DNA from: Caulobacterales bacterium
Lineage (GTDB): Bacteria > Pseudomonadota > Alphaproteobacteria > Caulobacterales > Caulobacteraceae
Assembly: GCA_019510435.1 (NCBI GenBank)
Contig: JAEKKJ010000025.1
Span: 1-59,377, forward strand
DNA: 59,377 nucleotides
Direction of reading: 5' to 3'
Of the stretch, positions 25,301 to 33,147 are shown piece by piece. A program made the position numbers and the translations under genes. The notes under the pieces were generated by a model, which had not been told where the DNA came from, searched no databases, and saw only the letters and a program-made list of their open reading frames with translations. Numbering within the stretch: the first letter of the stretch is position 1; each line of letters begins with the position of its first letter.

Positions 25301-27064
25301 ATGAACCTGGACGCCTCCTCCGATCCGAGCCTGACCGACGAGGACGCCGGCGGCGACCCGCGGGTCATGGAGACGGTCACCACGGTCCCGGCGCCCGAGG
25401 ATCCGCTCGCCTACCTCAACGCCGACCAGCGCGCGGACGCGCCGCCCATCAACGGCAAGCCCAGCTTCACCATCGACCGCGCCGGGCTGCAGATGACCGG
25501 CTTCGACGCCAAGACCCTGGCGCCCGACCCGGGCTGGGGCGGGGTCGCCGGCCAGTCTGTCACCATCACCTACGGCTTCCGCGCCGATGCGCCGTTCCAG
25601 ATGCCGAGCGACACGGAAGGCTTCCAGCGCTTCAACGCCCAGCAGATCGTCCAGGCGGAGAAGGCCCTCCTGGCCTGGTCGGACGTGGCCAACATCACCT
25701 TCGTGCGCGTGGGCTCCGGGACCGAGGGCGAGGCCGCCTATTCGGACGAGGCCACGATCCTCTACGGCGACTACTCCAGCGGCGAGGCCGGCTCGGCCGC
25801 CTTCGCCAACTATCCCGGCAACATCAACCCGCTGAGCTCGGCGGGCGACGTCTGGGTGAATATCAACGCCGGCAGCAACGGCTTCCCCACCTCCGGCAAC
25901 TACGGCGCCCAGGTGCTGGTGCACGAGACCGGTCACGCCATCGGCCTGGCCCACCCCGGCGACTACAACGCCTCGGCCACCGGGGTCATCACCTACGCCA
26001 ACGACGCGGAGTATTACGAGGACAGCCGCCAGTACACGGTGATGAGCTACTTCAGCGAGACCAACACCGGCGCCAGCTATGGCGGACAGTATGCGGCCAC
26101 GCCCCAGCTCGATGACATCCGCGCCGCCCAGTACGAGTACGGCGCCAACATGACGACGCGGACCGACGACACGGTCTACGGCTTCAATTCCACCGCCGGT
26201 CGCGACTGGTTCAGCGCCACCTCCGGCGCCACCAAGCTGATCTTCGCGGTGTGGGACGCGGGCGGCAACGACACCTTCGACTTCTCCGGCTACAGCCAGA
26301 ACCAGGTGATCGACCTCAAGGCCGGCGACTTCTCGAACGTCGGCGGCCTGGTCGGCAATGTGGCCATCGCCCAGGGCGTCAGCATCGAGAACGCCATCGG
26401 CGGGTTCGGTTCCGACACCATCACCGGCAACGGCGCCGACAACCGGCTGTCCGGGGCGGCGGGGGCCGACAATATCTACGGCGGCGCGGGCAACGACACG
26501 GTCGACGGCGGCGAGGGCGGCGGCAGCTACCTGCGCGGCGAGGAGGGCAACGACTCGATCGTCGGCGGCGGCGGCTTCGACGACATCAACGGCAACCAGG
26601 GCAATGACACCGCCCACGGCGGCGGCGGCGACGACTGGGTGGTGGGCGGCAAGGACAACGACGCCCTGTTCGGCGATACGGGCGCGGACCTGGTCTACGG
26701 CAACCTCGGCGACGACACCCTGGACGGCGGCGGCGGCGACGACATCGTCCGCGGCGGCCAGGGCAATGACGTGGTGACGGGCGGGGCGGGAAACGACTTC
26801 GTCTCGGGGGACCTGGGCAATGACACCCTGACCGGCGGGACGGGCGCGGACATCTTCCACAGCTTCACCGGCGCCGGGATCGACCGGGTGACCGATTTCA
26901 ACATCGCCGAGGGCGACCGGGTGATGCTGGATCCCGGCACGCACTTCACGGTGGCGCAGGTGGGGGCGGACACGGTGATCACCCTGGGCGCGGCCTCGGA
27001 CCAGCTGATCCTGGTCGGCGTGCAGATGTCGGCGCTGCCGGACGGCTGGATCTACGGCGCCTAA
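25301..27064 (+). CDS. serralysin-family (M10) metalloprotease with RTX repeats
   Basis: A 587-residue secreted protease. There is no N-terminal signal peptide, as expected for type I secretion. The catalytic domain carries the zinc motif H208-E-T-G-H212-x5-H218 (HETGHAIGLAH) and the Met-turn M248 (YTVMSYFS). The C-terminal half (about 375-540) holds glycine-rich nonapeptide RTX repeats such as GGAGNDTVDGGEG and GADLVYGNLGDDTLDGG that bind calcium, and it ends in a secretion signal region (DGWIYGA). The ATG at 25301 immediately follows a GTG at 25298. No ABC exporter genes are next to it; a type I system must be elsewhere. Likely function: extracellular protein degradation. Confidence 0.93.
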   Translation: MNLDASSDPSLTDEDAGGDPRVMETVTTVPAPEDPLAYLNADQRADAPPINGKPSFTIDRAGLQMTGFDAKTLAPDPGWGGVAGQSVTITYGFRADAPFQMPSDTEGFQRFNAQQIVQAEKALLAWSDVANITFVRVGSGTEGEAAYSDEATILYGDYSSGEAGSAAFANYPGNINPLSSAGDVWVNINAGSNGFPTSGNYGAQVLVHETGHAIGLAHPGDYNASATGVITYANDAEYYEDSRQYTVMSYFSETNTGASYGGQYAATPQLDDIRAAQYEYGANMTTRTDDTVYGFNSTAGRDWFSATSGATKLIFAVWDAGGNDTFDFSGYSQNQVIDLKAGDFSNVGGLVGNVAIAQGVSIENAIGGFGSDTITGNGADNRLSGAAGADNIYGGAGNDTVDGGEGGGSYLRGEEGNDSIVGGGGFDDINGNQGNDTAHGGGGDDWVVGGKDNDALFGDTGADLVYGNLGDDTLDGGGGDDIVRGGQGNDVVTGGAGNDFVSGDLGNDTLTGGTGADIFHSFTGAGIDRVTDFNIAEGDRVMLDPGTHFTVAQVGADTVITLGAASDQLILVGVQMSALPDGWIYGA

Positions 27065-27137
27065 CCCCCCGCGACCGCGCGCCTCGCCAAGAATCCGTTT
27101 CCCGGCCGCGATAACCGGCCTATATGAAAGACCTCAC

Positions 27138-27168
27138 CGCCCGGCCGAAAGGCCGGGCGCCTTCGTTT
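27138..27168 (+). terminator. hairpin terminator after the serralysin gene
   Basis: CGCCCGGCC-GAAA-GGCCGGGCG forms a perfect 9-base stem with a GNRA-type tetraloop, followed by CCTTCGTTT. It ends about 16 bases before the next start codon, so it may also modulate that gene. Confidence 0.7.
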
Positions 27169-27183
27169 CCAAGGCTTGGCTAG

Positions 27184-27900
27184 ATGACCCAGATCCTGAT
27201 GCCCAAGGCGACCGCCGTCTGGCTGGTCGACAACACCTCGCTCACCTTCGACCAGATCGCCGACTTCTGCGAACTGCACCCGCTGGAGGTGAAGGGCATC
27301 GCCGACGGCGAGGTGGCGCGCGACATCCGCGGCGCCGATCCGATCGCCAACGGCCAGCTCTCCCGCGAGGAGCTGGATGCGGCCGAGAAGAACGCCAACT
27401 ACCGCATGAAGGCCCAGAAGAGCCGGCACGCCGAGCTGCTGAAGCCGGTGAAGAAGGGCCCGCGCTATACGCCGGTCTCGCGCCGCCAGGACCGTCCGGA
27501 CGCCATCGCCTGGTTCCTGCGCAACCACCCCGAAGTGGCGGACAGCCAGGTCGCCCGCATCCTGGGCACCACCAAGGCCACCATCGACCAGGTGCGCACC
27601 CGCAGCCACTGGAACTCGGCCAACATCAAGCCGGTCGATCCGGTGACCCTGGGCCTGGCCACCCAGCTGGAGCTGGACGCGGTGGTGAAGAAGGCAGCCG
27701 AGAAGAAGGCCAAGGACGACGCCCGCCGCGGCATCGTCGAGCCCGAGGGCGCCACCCTGCGCCCGGCGTCGGAAACCGGCGCCGCTGAAGCGGCTGTGAC
27801 CGAGGCCGACGTGACCGAAGCCGATGTGGCCGAGGTCGATGAGGACATGGCCGATCTGGCGCCCGAACCCGCCTACGAGGACGAGGGCGACGAGGACTGA
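27184..27900 (+). CDS. trcR: DUF1013 family cell-cycle regulator, TrcR-like
   Basis: A 238-residue protein conserved in alphaproteobacteria. The N-terminal block MTQILMPKATAVWLVDNTSL contains a helix-turn-helix-like segment (LTFDQIADFCELHPLEVKGI). A second one lies near residues 100-135 (DAIAWFLRNHPEVADSQVAR with TKATIDQVRTRSHW). The C-terminal 65 residues are acidic (VTEADVTEADVAEVDEDMAD), probably disordered. TrcR is annotated as a cell-cycle transcription regulator in Caulobacter relatives; the name rests on family recognition. Confidence 0.88.
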   Translation: MTQILMPKATAVWLVDNTSLTFDQIADFCELHPLEVKGIADGEVARDIRGADPIANGQLSREELDAAEKNANYRMKAQKSRHAELLKPVKKGPRYTPVSRRQDRPDAIAWFLRNHPEVADSQVARILGTTKATIDQVRTRSHWNSANIKPVDPVTLGLATQLELDAVVKKAAEKKAKDDARRGIVEPEGATLRPASETGAAEAAVTEADVTEADVAEVDEDMADLAPEPAYEDEGDED

Positions 27901-27919
27901 GCCGCAAACGCTGAGCGTT

Positions 27920-27940
27920 CCCTCCCCCGTTGGGGGAGGG
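27920..27940. terminator. bidirectional hairpin between convergent genes
   Basis: CCCTCCCCC-GTT-GGGGGAGGG is a perfect 9-base stem between the trcR stop and the stop of the small DUF465 gene. It resembles the core of the type A palindromic repeats. Confidence 0.6.
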
Positions 27941-27946
27941 CGGCGA

Positions 27947-28120
27947 TCAGTGGAGCTGGCCTCGCAAGGTCTCGATCTCTTCCTTCAGCCTGAGCTTCTG
28001 TCGCTTGAGTTCCTTGAGCCTGAGGTCGTCGGCGTAGGGCCTGCGCATTTCGTCCTGGATCGCTTGCTCCAGAGACTGGTGGCGGGATCCGAGTTCGCGG
28101 ATCCGGGCATCTAACGCCAT
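27947..28120 (-). CDS. YdcH/DUF465 family small protein
   Basis: A 57-residue helical protein (MALDARIRELGSRHQSLEQA ... KELKRQKLRLKEEIETLRGQ). The two-helix coiled-coil pattern with the LKRQKLRLKEEI core is diagnostic of DUF465. Function unknown. It is divergent from ubiX. A paralogue lies at 29322 on the opposite strand, so the pair brackets the ubiX cluster. Confidence 0.88.
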   Translation of the reverse strand: MALDARIRELGSRHQSLEQAIQDEMRRPYADDLRLKELKRQKLRLKEEIETLRGQLH

Positions 28121-28243
28121 GGCGGAGAGCCTCCTCGCTGTTGCACGATCCGAGAGTAAACGCCCGCTTCCCGCGGCTGTCAGATCACATATGTTTGCAG
28201 GCCGGCTGCGCCTTGCGCCCGGCCGGGCCGTCGCTGAGGACCC

Positions 28244-28858
28244 ATGGCTGAAACAGTGAAGCCGCGGCTGATCGTGGGCGTCTCCGGCGCGTCGGGGGCG
28301 GCCTATGGCCTGCGCGTGCTCGCCGCCTGCCGCGACCTGGGCGTGGAGAGCCATCTGGTGATGAGCCGCTCCTCGGCCCTCACCCTGGCCCAGGAGACCC
28401 AGCTCTCGCCTGCCGACCTTCAGGCCCAGGCCGACGTGGTCCACAAGGTGGGCGACGTGGGCGCGGCCATCGCCTCGGGATCGTTCCAGACCCTGGGGAT
28501 GATCATCGCCCCCTGCTCGGTGCGGACCATGAGCGAGGTGGCCACCGGCGTCACCTCGTCCCTGCTCACCCGCGCCGCCGACGTCACCCTGAAGGAGCGC
28601 CGGCCGCTGGTGCTGATGGTGCGCGAGACGCCGCTGCACCTGGGCCACCTGCGCACCATGGTCCGGCTGGCCGAGATGGGCGCAGTGATCGCCCCGCCGA
28701 TGCCGGCGTTCTATGCGCGGCCGCAGACCCTGGCCGAGATGGTGGACCAGTCGGTGGGCCGGGCGCTGGACCTCTTCGGTCTCTCCTGGTCGCCGGTGAA
28801 ACGCTGGGGCCGCGATGTCGGGCCGGTGGGCGCGCCCGCCCCGGTGGACGAGGACTGA
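28244..28858 (+). CDS. ubiX: flavin prenyltransferase UbiX
   Basis: Makes prenylated FMN, the cofactor of UbiD decarboxylases, by attaching dimethylallyl phosphate to FMN. It has 204 residues. The FMN loop is VGVSGASGAAYGLRV at the N-terminus; the conserved APCSVRTMSEVATG and LKERRPLVLMVRETPLH blocks follow. It probably serves ubiquinone synthesis. The next gene starts 4 bases after its stop. Confidence 0.94.
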   Translation: MAETVKPRLIVGVSGASGAAYGLRVLAACRDLGVESHLVMSRSSALTLAQETQLSPADLQAQADVVHKVGDVGAAIASGSFQTLGMIIAPCSVRTMSEVATGVTSSLLTRAADVTLKERRPLVLMVRETPLHLGHLRTMVRLAEMGAVIAPPMPAFYARPQTLAEMVDQSVGRALDLFGLSWSPVKRWGRDVGPVGAPAPVDED

Positions 28859-28862
28859 GGCC

Positions 28863-29309
28863 ATGGCGATCTGGGAGTGGGTGCTGGAGGCCTATGGGCG
28901 GCCGGGCGTGCCGGAAGCCTGCCTCGAGCTGCAGGACCGGTTCGGGCAGAACACCTCGTTCCTGCTGTGGGCCGTACACGCCGAGACCGCCAACCCCGAG
29001 CTCCTCAAGCGCGCCGCGGCCGCGGCCTTGGCCTGGGACCGGGTCGCGCTGACGCCGCTCAGGGCCTCGCGCCGGGCGCTGAAGGCGCCGCTGCCGCCAG
29101 TGCCCGACGCCGGCCGCGAGGCGCTGCGCGAGGAGGTCAAGGGCCTGGAGCTGGCGGCCGAGCGCCTGCTGATGGAGACGCTGGAGGGGCTGTCGCGGGG
29201 CGCATCCGACGGCGCTCCGGCCCTCGCCGCCCTGGAGGCCGCCTCCGCCGCCTGGGGGCCGCCCGCGCCGGCCGACGCCCTGGCTGCCCTCGCCGCAGCC
29301 CTGGGGTAG
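28863..29309 (+). CDS. TIGR02444/DUF2390 family protein
   Basis: A 148-residue helical protein. The start AIWEWVLEAYGRPGVPEACL with ELQDRFGQNTSFLLWAVHAE matches the family. The remainder is Ala/Leu-rich. No function is established. It directly follows ubiX and precedes a DUF465 gene by 12 bases, so all three are probably one transcript. The ATG at 28863 is preferred to an upstream frame extension inside ubiX. Confidence 0.85.
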   Translation: MAIWEWVLEAYGRPGVPEACLELQDRFGQNTSFLLWAVHAETANPELLKRAAAAALAWDRVALTPLRASRRALKAPLPPVPDAGREALREEVKGLELAAERLLMETLEGLSRGASDGAPALAALEAASAAWGPPAPADALAALAAALG

Positions 29310-29321
29310 GATGCCTTGTAC

Positions 29322-29537
29322 ATGATCGACTATTCCACCTTCACCGAGGAGGCGCTGGAGGCCCGGCTGAAGGACCTGCGCCAGGACCACGCCGACATGG
29401 ACGCGGCGATCCAGGCGCTGTCGCTCGCCCCGCTCCCCGACCTGGTGGTCATTGGCCGGCTGAAGCGCAAGAAGCTGGCGCTGAAGGACGAGATCGCCCG
29501 GATCGAGGACTACCTGAACCCTGACATTATCGCCTGA
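29322..29537 (+). CDS. YdcH/DUF465 family small protein
   Basis: A 71-residue helical protein (MIDYSTFTEEALEARLKDLR ... RLKRKKLALKDEIARIEDYL). It has the DUF465 two-helix coiled coil, with the same LKRKKLALKDEI core as its paralogue at 27947-28120. Function unknown. Last gene of the ubiX cluster. Confidence 0.87.
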   Translation: MIDYSTFTEEALEARLKDLRQDHADMDAAIQALSLAPLPDLVVIGRLKRKKLALKDEIARIEDYLNPDIIA

Positions 29538-29571
29538 CGCCATCATCGCCTGAAGCGCGCCGCGGCTGGCG

Positions 29572-29922
29572 TCAGGTGATGAACGGCGGCACCCAGCGGC
29601 CCCAGCGGCCCTCGTAGTGCGCCGCCTCCCTGGGGGCCAGCTTGTCGACCGCGCGCGGGCCCGGGTGGACGACCAGCCTGTTCTTGACGTCGACCACGCC
29701 CGGCGTTGCGCGGGCCAGCATCTCGGCGTGGGCCACGTCCGAGGCGCCCGGCACCTCGCCGGTCAGGACGATGACGCCAGCGTCGGCGCTGACCTCCACG
29801 CCGCGGGCGTCCAGCAGGCGGTCCTGCAGCATGCGGTCCGACACCTCTTCGCACAGGGCAAGGTCGCTCGGGGTCCAGCCCTTGGGGCCCTTGCCCGCAT
29901 AGGGGCCTTCATGCTCGGCCAT
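29572..29922 (-). CDS. BON domain protein
   Basis: A 116-residue protein with one BON domain (about residues 28-87: LCEEVSDRMLQDRLLDARG, VIVLTGEVPGASDVAHAEML, GVVDVKNRLVV). BON domains bind membranes or lipids. There is no signal peptide, unlike the periplasmic OsmY, so it may be cytoplasmic. It is convergent with the DUF465 gene. Confidence 0.85.
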   Translation of the reverse strand: MAEHEGPYAGKGPKGWTPSDLALCEEVSDRMLQDRLLDARGVEVSADAGVIVLTGEVPGASDVAHAEMLARATPGVVDVKNRLVVHPGPRAVDKLAPREAAHYEGRWGRWVPPFIT

Positions 29923-30029
29923 GGGAACGCTCCTCCACGCAAGCTACGCCATGGAGAACCGCTGAACCGGCGGTCCGTTCCGGGGGATCCGCCGGATCGC
30001 GGCGGCGCAGGAGCTGGAAGCTGTTGGAA

Positions 30030-30083
30030 GGATCGGCCCGGCCTCGGTCGGGGGGATGCCAGGGGTGTGGGCCGGGCCGATCC
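30030..30083. repeat. 14-base inverted repeat in an intergenic region
   Basis: GGATCGGCCCGGCC (30030-30043) pairs perfectly with 30070-30083 around a 26-base loop. It lies between the BON gene (its 5' side) and the DUF167 gene end, and could terminate the yggT-DUF167 transcript or be part of the BON promoter region. Confidence 0.55.
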
Positions 30084-30160
30084 GGACCGTCCGTGTCCGA
30101 CAGGCAAGTCGTTGGACGATCGCGCCTATAACAATTGACGGTGAATGCGGTTCCGAAGAT

Positions 30161-30430
30161 TCAGCCCGGCGGTGGGCCGAATGTACGCGCGACGTCGGCG
30201 GCGTCGACGCCGCGGAGCGCCAGGCGCTTCACCCGGGCGGTCTGGCCCGAGGCGATTTCGATGGCGGACCGGCCCAGCCCCAGGGCCTTGGCGAGCAGGG
30301 CCGTGACCGCGGCGTTCGCCGCCCCGTCCGCGGCCGCGGCGGCCACCCGCACCTTCAGCACCGCGCGACCGGCGTCGTCGAGCACCCAGCCGTCGACCGC
30401 ATCGCGGCCGCCGCGGGGCGTCACCCGCAC
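30161..30430 (-). CDS. DUF167 (YggU) family protein
   Basis: An 89-residue protein. It shows the family pattern RVTPRGGRDAVDG, LKVRVAAAAADGAANAAVTALLAKALGL split over two strands and a helix, and IEIASGQTARVKRLALRG. The GTG at 30430 is the most likely start, overlapping nothing but lying 2 bases after the yggT stop. Function unknown; it often accompanies yggT. Confidence 0.82.
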   Translation of the reverse strand: MRVTPRGGRDAVDGWVLDDAGRAVLKVRVAAAAADGAANAAVTALLAKALGLGRSAIEIASGQTARVKRLALRGVDAADVARTFGPPPG

Positions 30431-30432
30431 GG

Positions 30433-30738
30433 TCAGCCGATAAGGCGCAGCAGCGGGCTGAACAGCCACGGCAGCAGGTACCCCCGGATGCCCTGCAGGA
30501 TCAGGATCACGATGATCGGGCTGATGTCGACGCCGCCGAGCGGCGGGATGAAGCGCTGCACCGGCCGCATGATCGGGGTGGTGACGGCGTCGAGGAAGCG
30601 CGCCACGCCATAGACCAGCTGGTTGCGCAGGTTGATGACGTTGAACGCCACCAGCCACGACAGCACGGCGCTCACGATGATGGCCAGGATCGCCAGGCCG
30701 ATCAGGTTATCGAGGATGAAGTAGATGAAGCCGATCAT
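30433..30738 (-). CDS. YggT family membrane protein
   Basis: A 101-residue protein with two or three transmembrane helices (about 3-25 and 65-95). Family motif: TTPIMRPVQRFIPPLGGVDI in the middle. YggT proteins are linked to osmotic and cell-division functions, with no defined mechanism. The start ATG at 30738 is preferred; the frame extends 15 codons upstream without hydrophobicity. Confidence 0.9.
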   Translation of the reverse strand: MIGFIYFILDNLIGLAILAIIVSAVLSWLVAFNVINLRNQLVYGVARFLDAVTTPIMRPVQRFIPPLGGVDISPIIVILILQGIRGYLLPWLFSPLLRLIG

Positions 30739-30847
30739 CGTGCCGCTTCTATCGTGTCCGCCGGCGCTGGCAAGGCGCGGCATCGGGCCGCCGCGCGCGA
30801 GGCCGCTTGACAGACGGCCCCCGGATCGACTTATTCCGCGCCTTCCT

Positions 30848-30923
30848 GGGGCCGTAGCTCAGTTGGTAGAGCGCCTCGTTCGCAATGAGGAGGTCAGGGG
30901 TTCGACTCCCCTCGGCTCCACCA
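30848..30923 (+). tRNA. tRNA-Ala (anticodon CGC)
   Basis: A 76-base cloverleaf including encoded CCA. Acceptor GGGGCCG pairs with CGGCTCC (one G-T pair), the D arm is GCTC-AGTTGGTAGA-GCGC, the anticodon stem CCTCG/TGAGG frames the loop TTCGCAA with anticodon CGC, and the T arm is GGGGTTCGACTCCCC with TTCGA. Confidence 0.96.
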
Positions 30924-31444
30924 GGAACCTCCTGCCCCGCCTTCCACCGCCGACCAGCGCGCCCGTCCAGCCTCGGGCGCGGGGCCGTGCGGCGCGTCCG
31001 TATGGGCCGAGCGCCCTGGGACTGTTCAGGCGCGCCGACACTATTCCGCCAATATTGACGTCCTCGCCGAATTTGGAAGACCTGCGGCTGTCGTGCGATT
31101 GCAGAACGCCGATCATAACTTAGCGCCAAAAGGTTGTAGTCCTGTGAATCCGGGGAATATCGCGGCCTGCCAACCTGCGACATGATTGCGTCTTCGCACC
31201 GACGTATTCAGAAGATAGTGCTTCGGGGTCGGGAGAAGGGCACGTCTTTCACAGAAAGACTTTGAGAGAACAGCAACAAGCTTGGCCGTAACGGGAATCG
31301 GCCTTCGCTTGACGCCTGCGCTGCGGAGAATCCGCGCCAGGACTGCTGTTGCTGCTGTCCGCGCAAGCCCTGGGGCGAGCGTCGGATGGTCTCGCGCGCC
31401 CCCAGTCCAGACGCTTCCTTTCCCCGCCCTACGGAGCGCAAACG
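30924..31444. other. non-coding stretch before the beta-helix RTX gene
   Basis: About 520 bases without a convincing gene. It holds the tRNA 3' region, a less GC-rich part (31060-31260), a small perfect hairpin GTCTTTC-ACA-GAAAGAC (31244-31260), and a GGAG Shine-Dalgarno (31433-31436) for the next gene. The promoter of that gene is presumably here. Confidence 0.5.
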
Positions 31445-33106
31445 ATGATCAGCACTGTCAGCACGACCGCCCAACTCACCGCCGCGCTTGCGACCGCGCA
31501 CGGTGGCGACACCATTCAGCTCGCCAGCGGAAGCTATTCCGGCCTGTCGATCAGCGGCCTGAACATCGCCGGCGGCGTGACGATCACCTCGGCCGACGCC
31601 GCGCACGAGGCTTCCATCGTCGGACTGAAGGTCTCCGGGTCGTCCGGCCTGGCGTTCCGCGGCCTGGACTTCAGCGCCCTGCCCTCGGCGGGATCGAACG
31701 CCTTCACCGTCAACGGCAGCCATGACATCCAGTTCGACCAGCTGCACTTCCATGGCTCGCTGGACAGCAATCCGGGCAACGACACCGCCGGCCTGCTCAT
31801 CCAGAGCAGCAGCAATGTGCTGGTCAGCAACTCCACCTTCGAGCAGCTCTACTGGGGCCTAGCCCACCTCAACGACAGCGGCCTGATCGTCCAGGGCAAC
31901 ACCTTCCACGACCTGCGGATGGACGGCGTGCGCGGCGGCGGCTCGTCCTACGTCACGATCGAGAACAACAACTTCAGCAGCTTCCATCCGAACACCGGCG
32001 ACCACGCCGACGCCATCCAGTTCTGGACGACCGGCACGACCGCCGCGGGCCACGACATCGTCATCGCCAACAACGAGATCCACCGTGGGACCGGCGCGGC
32101 GACGCAGGGGATCTTCATGAAGGACGAGGTGGGGAACCTCGCCTACCAGCACGTGACGATCAGCGGGAACCTGGTGTCGGGGATGCAGTACAACAGCATC
32201 TACGTCACCCACGGCGCCGACATCACCGCCACCAACAACTACGTCCAGGGCTTCACCGACATGAAGTCCTGGATCCGCCTGGACTACACCACGGGCGGGA
32301 CCGTCACCGGCAACGAGGCCAATGTGGTGACCCTGTCGGTGGGCGACTCCCAGATCGTCCAGTCCGGCAACACCACCATCGGCCTGGCGTCCGACGGCGG
32401 GGCGGCGATCACCGCGAGCTGGCAAACCACCCAGACCAGCGCGTCGAGCTACGTCGCGCCCTCGACCACGGGCCTTGACCTGATCGGCACGTCGGGCGCG
32501 GACACCCTGACGGGCGGCAATGCGGGCGACACCCTGAGCGGGGGCGCGGGCGCCGACCTGCTCACCGGCGGGGCCGGCAACGACGTCTACATCTTCGACG
32601 GCAACGCCAAGGTCGTGGAAGGCGCCGGCGGCGGCCACGACACCGTCCAGACGACCAATTTCTACACCCTCAGCGGCAACGTCGAAGACCTGGTCCTCAC
32701 GGGCGCGCACTCGACGGTCGGCCAGGGCAACGCGCTGGACAATGTGATCACCGGCAACACCGGCAACAACAAGCTGCTGGGCGTGGACGGGGCCGACACC
32801 CTGTCGGGCGGCGACGGGACCGACACCCTGGTCGGCGGCCACGGGGCGGACCAGCTGACCGGCGGCACGGGCGCGGACGTGTTCAGCTTCACCCGGGGCG
32901 ACGGCCACGACGTGATCCACGACTTCGGCGCCGGGGGCGCGCACGACGCCATCGACGTGTCGGCCTTCTACGCCCAGGGCCTGCACGCCACGCTGACCGA
33001 TGGGACCAGCGGCGTGACGATCAGCTTCACCACCGGCGACAGCGTGCTGGTGGAGAACCTCCACGCGGCCGACCTGCACGCAACCACTACGGGCTGGGTG
33101 TTCTAG
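31445..33106 (+). CDS. right-handed beta-helix protein with RTX repeats
   Basis: A 553-residue probable exoprotein. Residues 1-340 form a right-handed parallel beta-helix, as in pectate lyases and alginate epimerases (repeated patterns such as VSNSTFEQLYWGLAHLND, LIVQGNTFHDLRMDGVRGG, VTIENNNF, DIVIANNEIH). Residues about 345-510 have RTX nonapeptides (GTSGADTLTGGNAGDTLSGG, GADQLTGGTGADVFSF). The C-terminus ends TTTGWVF. There is no signal peptide, so type I secretion is expected. It may cleave or modify a polysaccharide; the substrate is unknown. The ATG at 31445 has a good Shine-Dalgarno; in-frame upstream codons are not hydrophobic. Confidence 0.87.
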   Translation: MISTVSTTAQLTAALATAHGGDTIQLASGSYSGLSISGLNIAGGVTITSADAAHEASIVGLKVSGSSGLAFRGLDFSALPSAGSNAFTVNGSHDIQFDQLHFHGSLDSNPGNDTAGLLIQSSSNVLVSNSTFEQLYWGLAHLNDSGLIVQGNTFHDLRMDGVRGGGSSYVTIENNNFSSFHPNTGDHADAIQFWTTGTTAAGHDIVIANNEIHRGTGAATQGIFMKDEVGNLAYQHVTISGNLVSGMQYNSIYVTHGADITATNNYVQGFTDMKSWIRLDYTTGGTVTGNEANVVTLSVGDSQIVQSGNTTIGLASDGGAAITASWQTTQTSASSYVAPSTTGLDLIGTSGADTLTGGNAGDTLSGGAGADLLTGGAGNDVYIFDGNAKVVEGAGGGHDTVQTTNFYTLSGNVEDLVLTGAHSTVGQGNALDNVITGNTGNNKLLGVDGADTLSGGDGTDTLVGGHGADQLTGGTGADVFSFTRGDGHDVIHDFGAGGAHDAIDVSAFYAQGLHATLTDGTSGVTISFTTGDSVLVENLHAADLHATTTGWVF

Positions 33107-33110
33107 AGCC

Positions 33111-33143
33111 GGTCCGGCCCGCGTTATCGACGCGGGCCGGACC
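33111..33143. terminator. bidirectional terminator between RTX gene and polA
   Basis: GGTCCGGCCCGCG (33111-33123) pairs perfectly with CGCGGGCCGGACC (33131-33143) around a 7-base loop. It lies between two convergent stops. Confidence 0.75.
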
Positions 33144-33147
33144 GGGC

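Noticed and set aside
26440..26860. Regular short repeats resembling a CRISPR or satellite array
   Set aside because: They are in frame and encode RTX nonapeptides of the protease; spacing is 27 bases without unique spacers.
24353..26944. An 863-codon minus-strand open frame across DUF72 and the serralysin gene
   Set aside because: It is antisense to two well-supported genes and has no recognisable domain; GC-rich third positions leave few stops.
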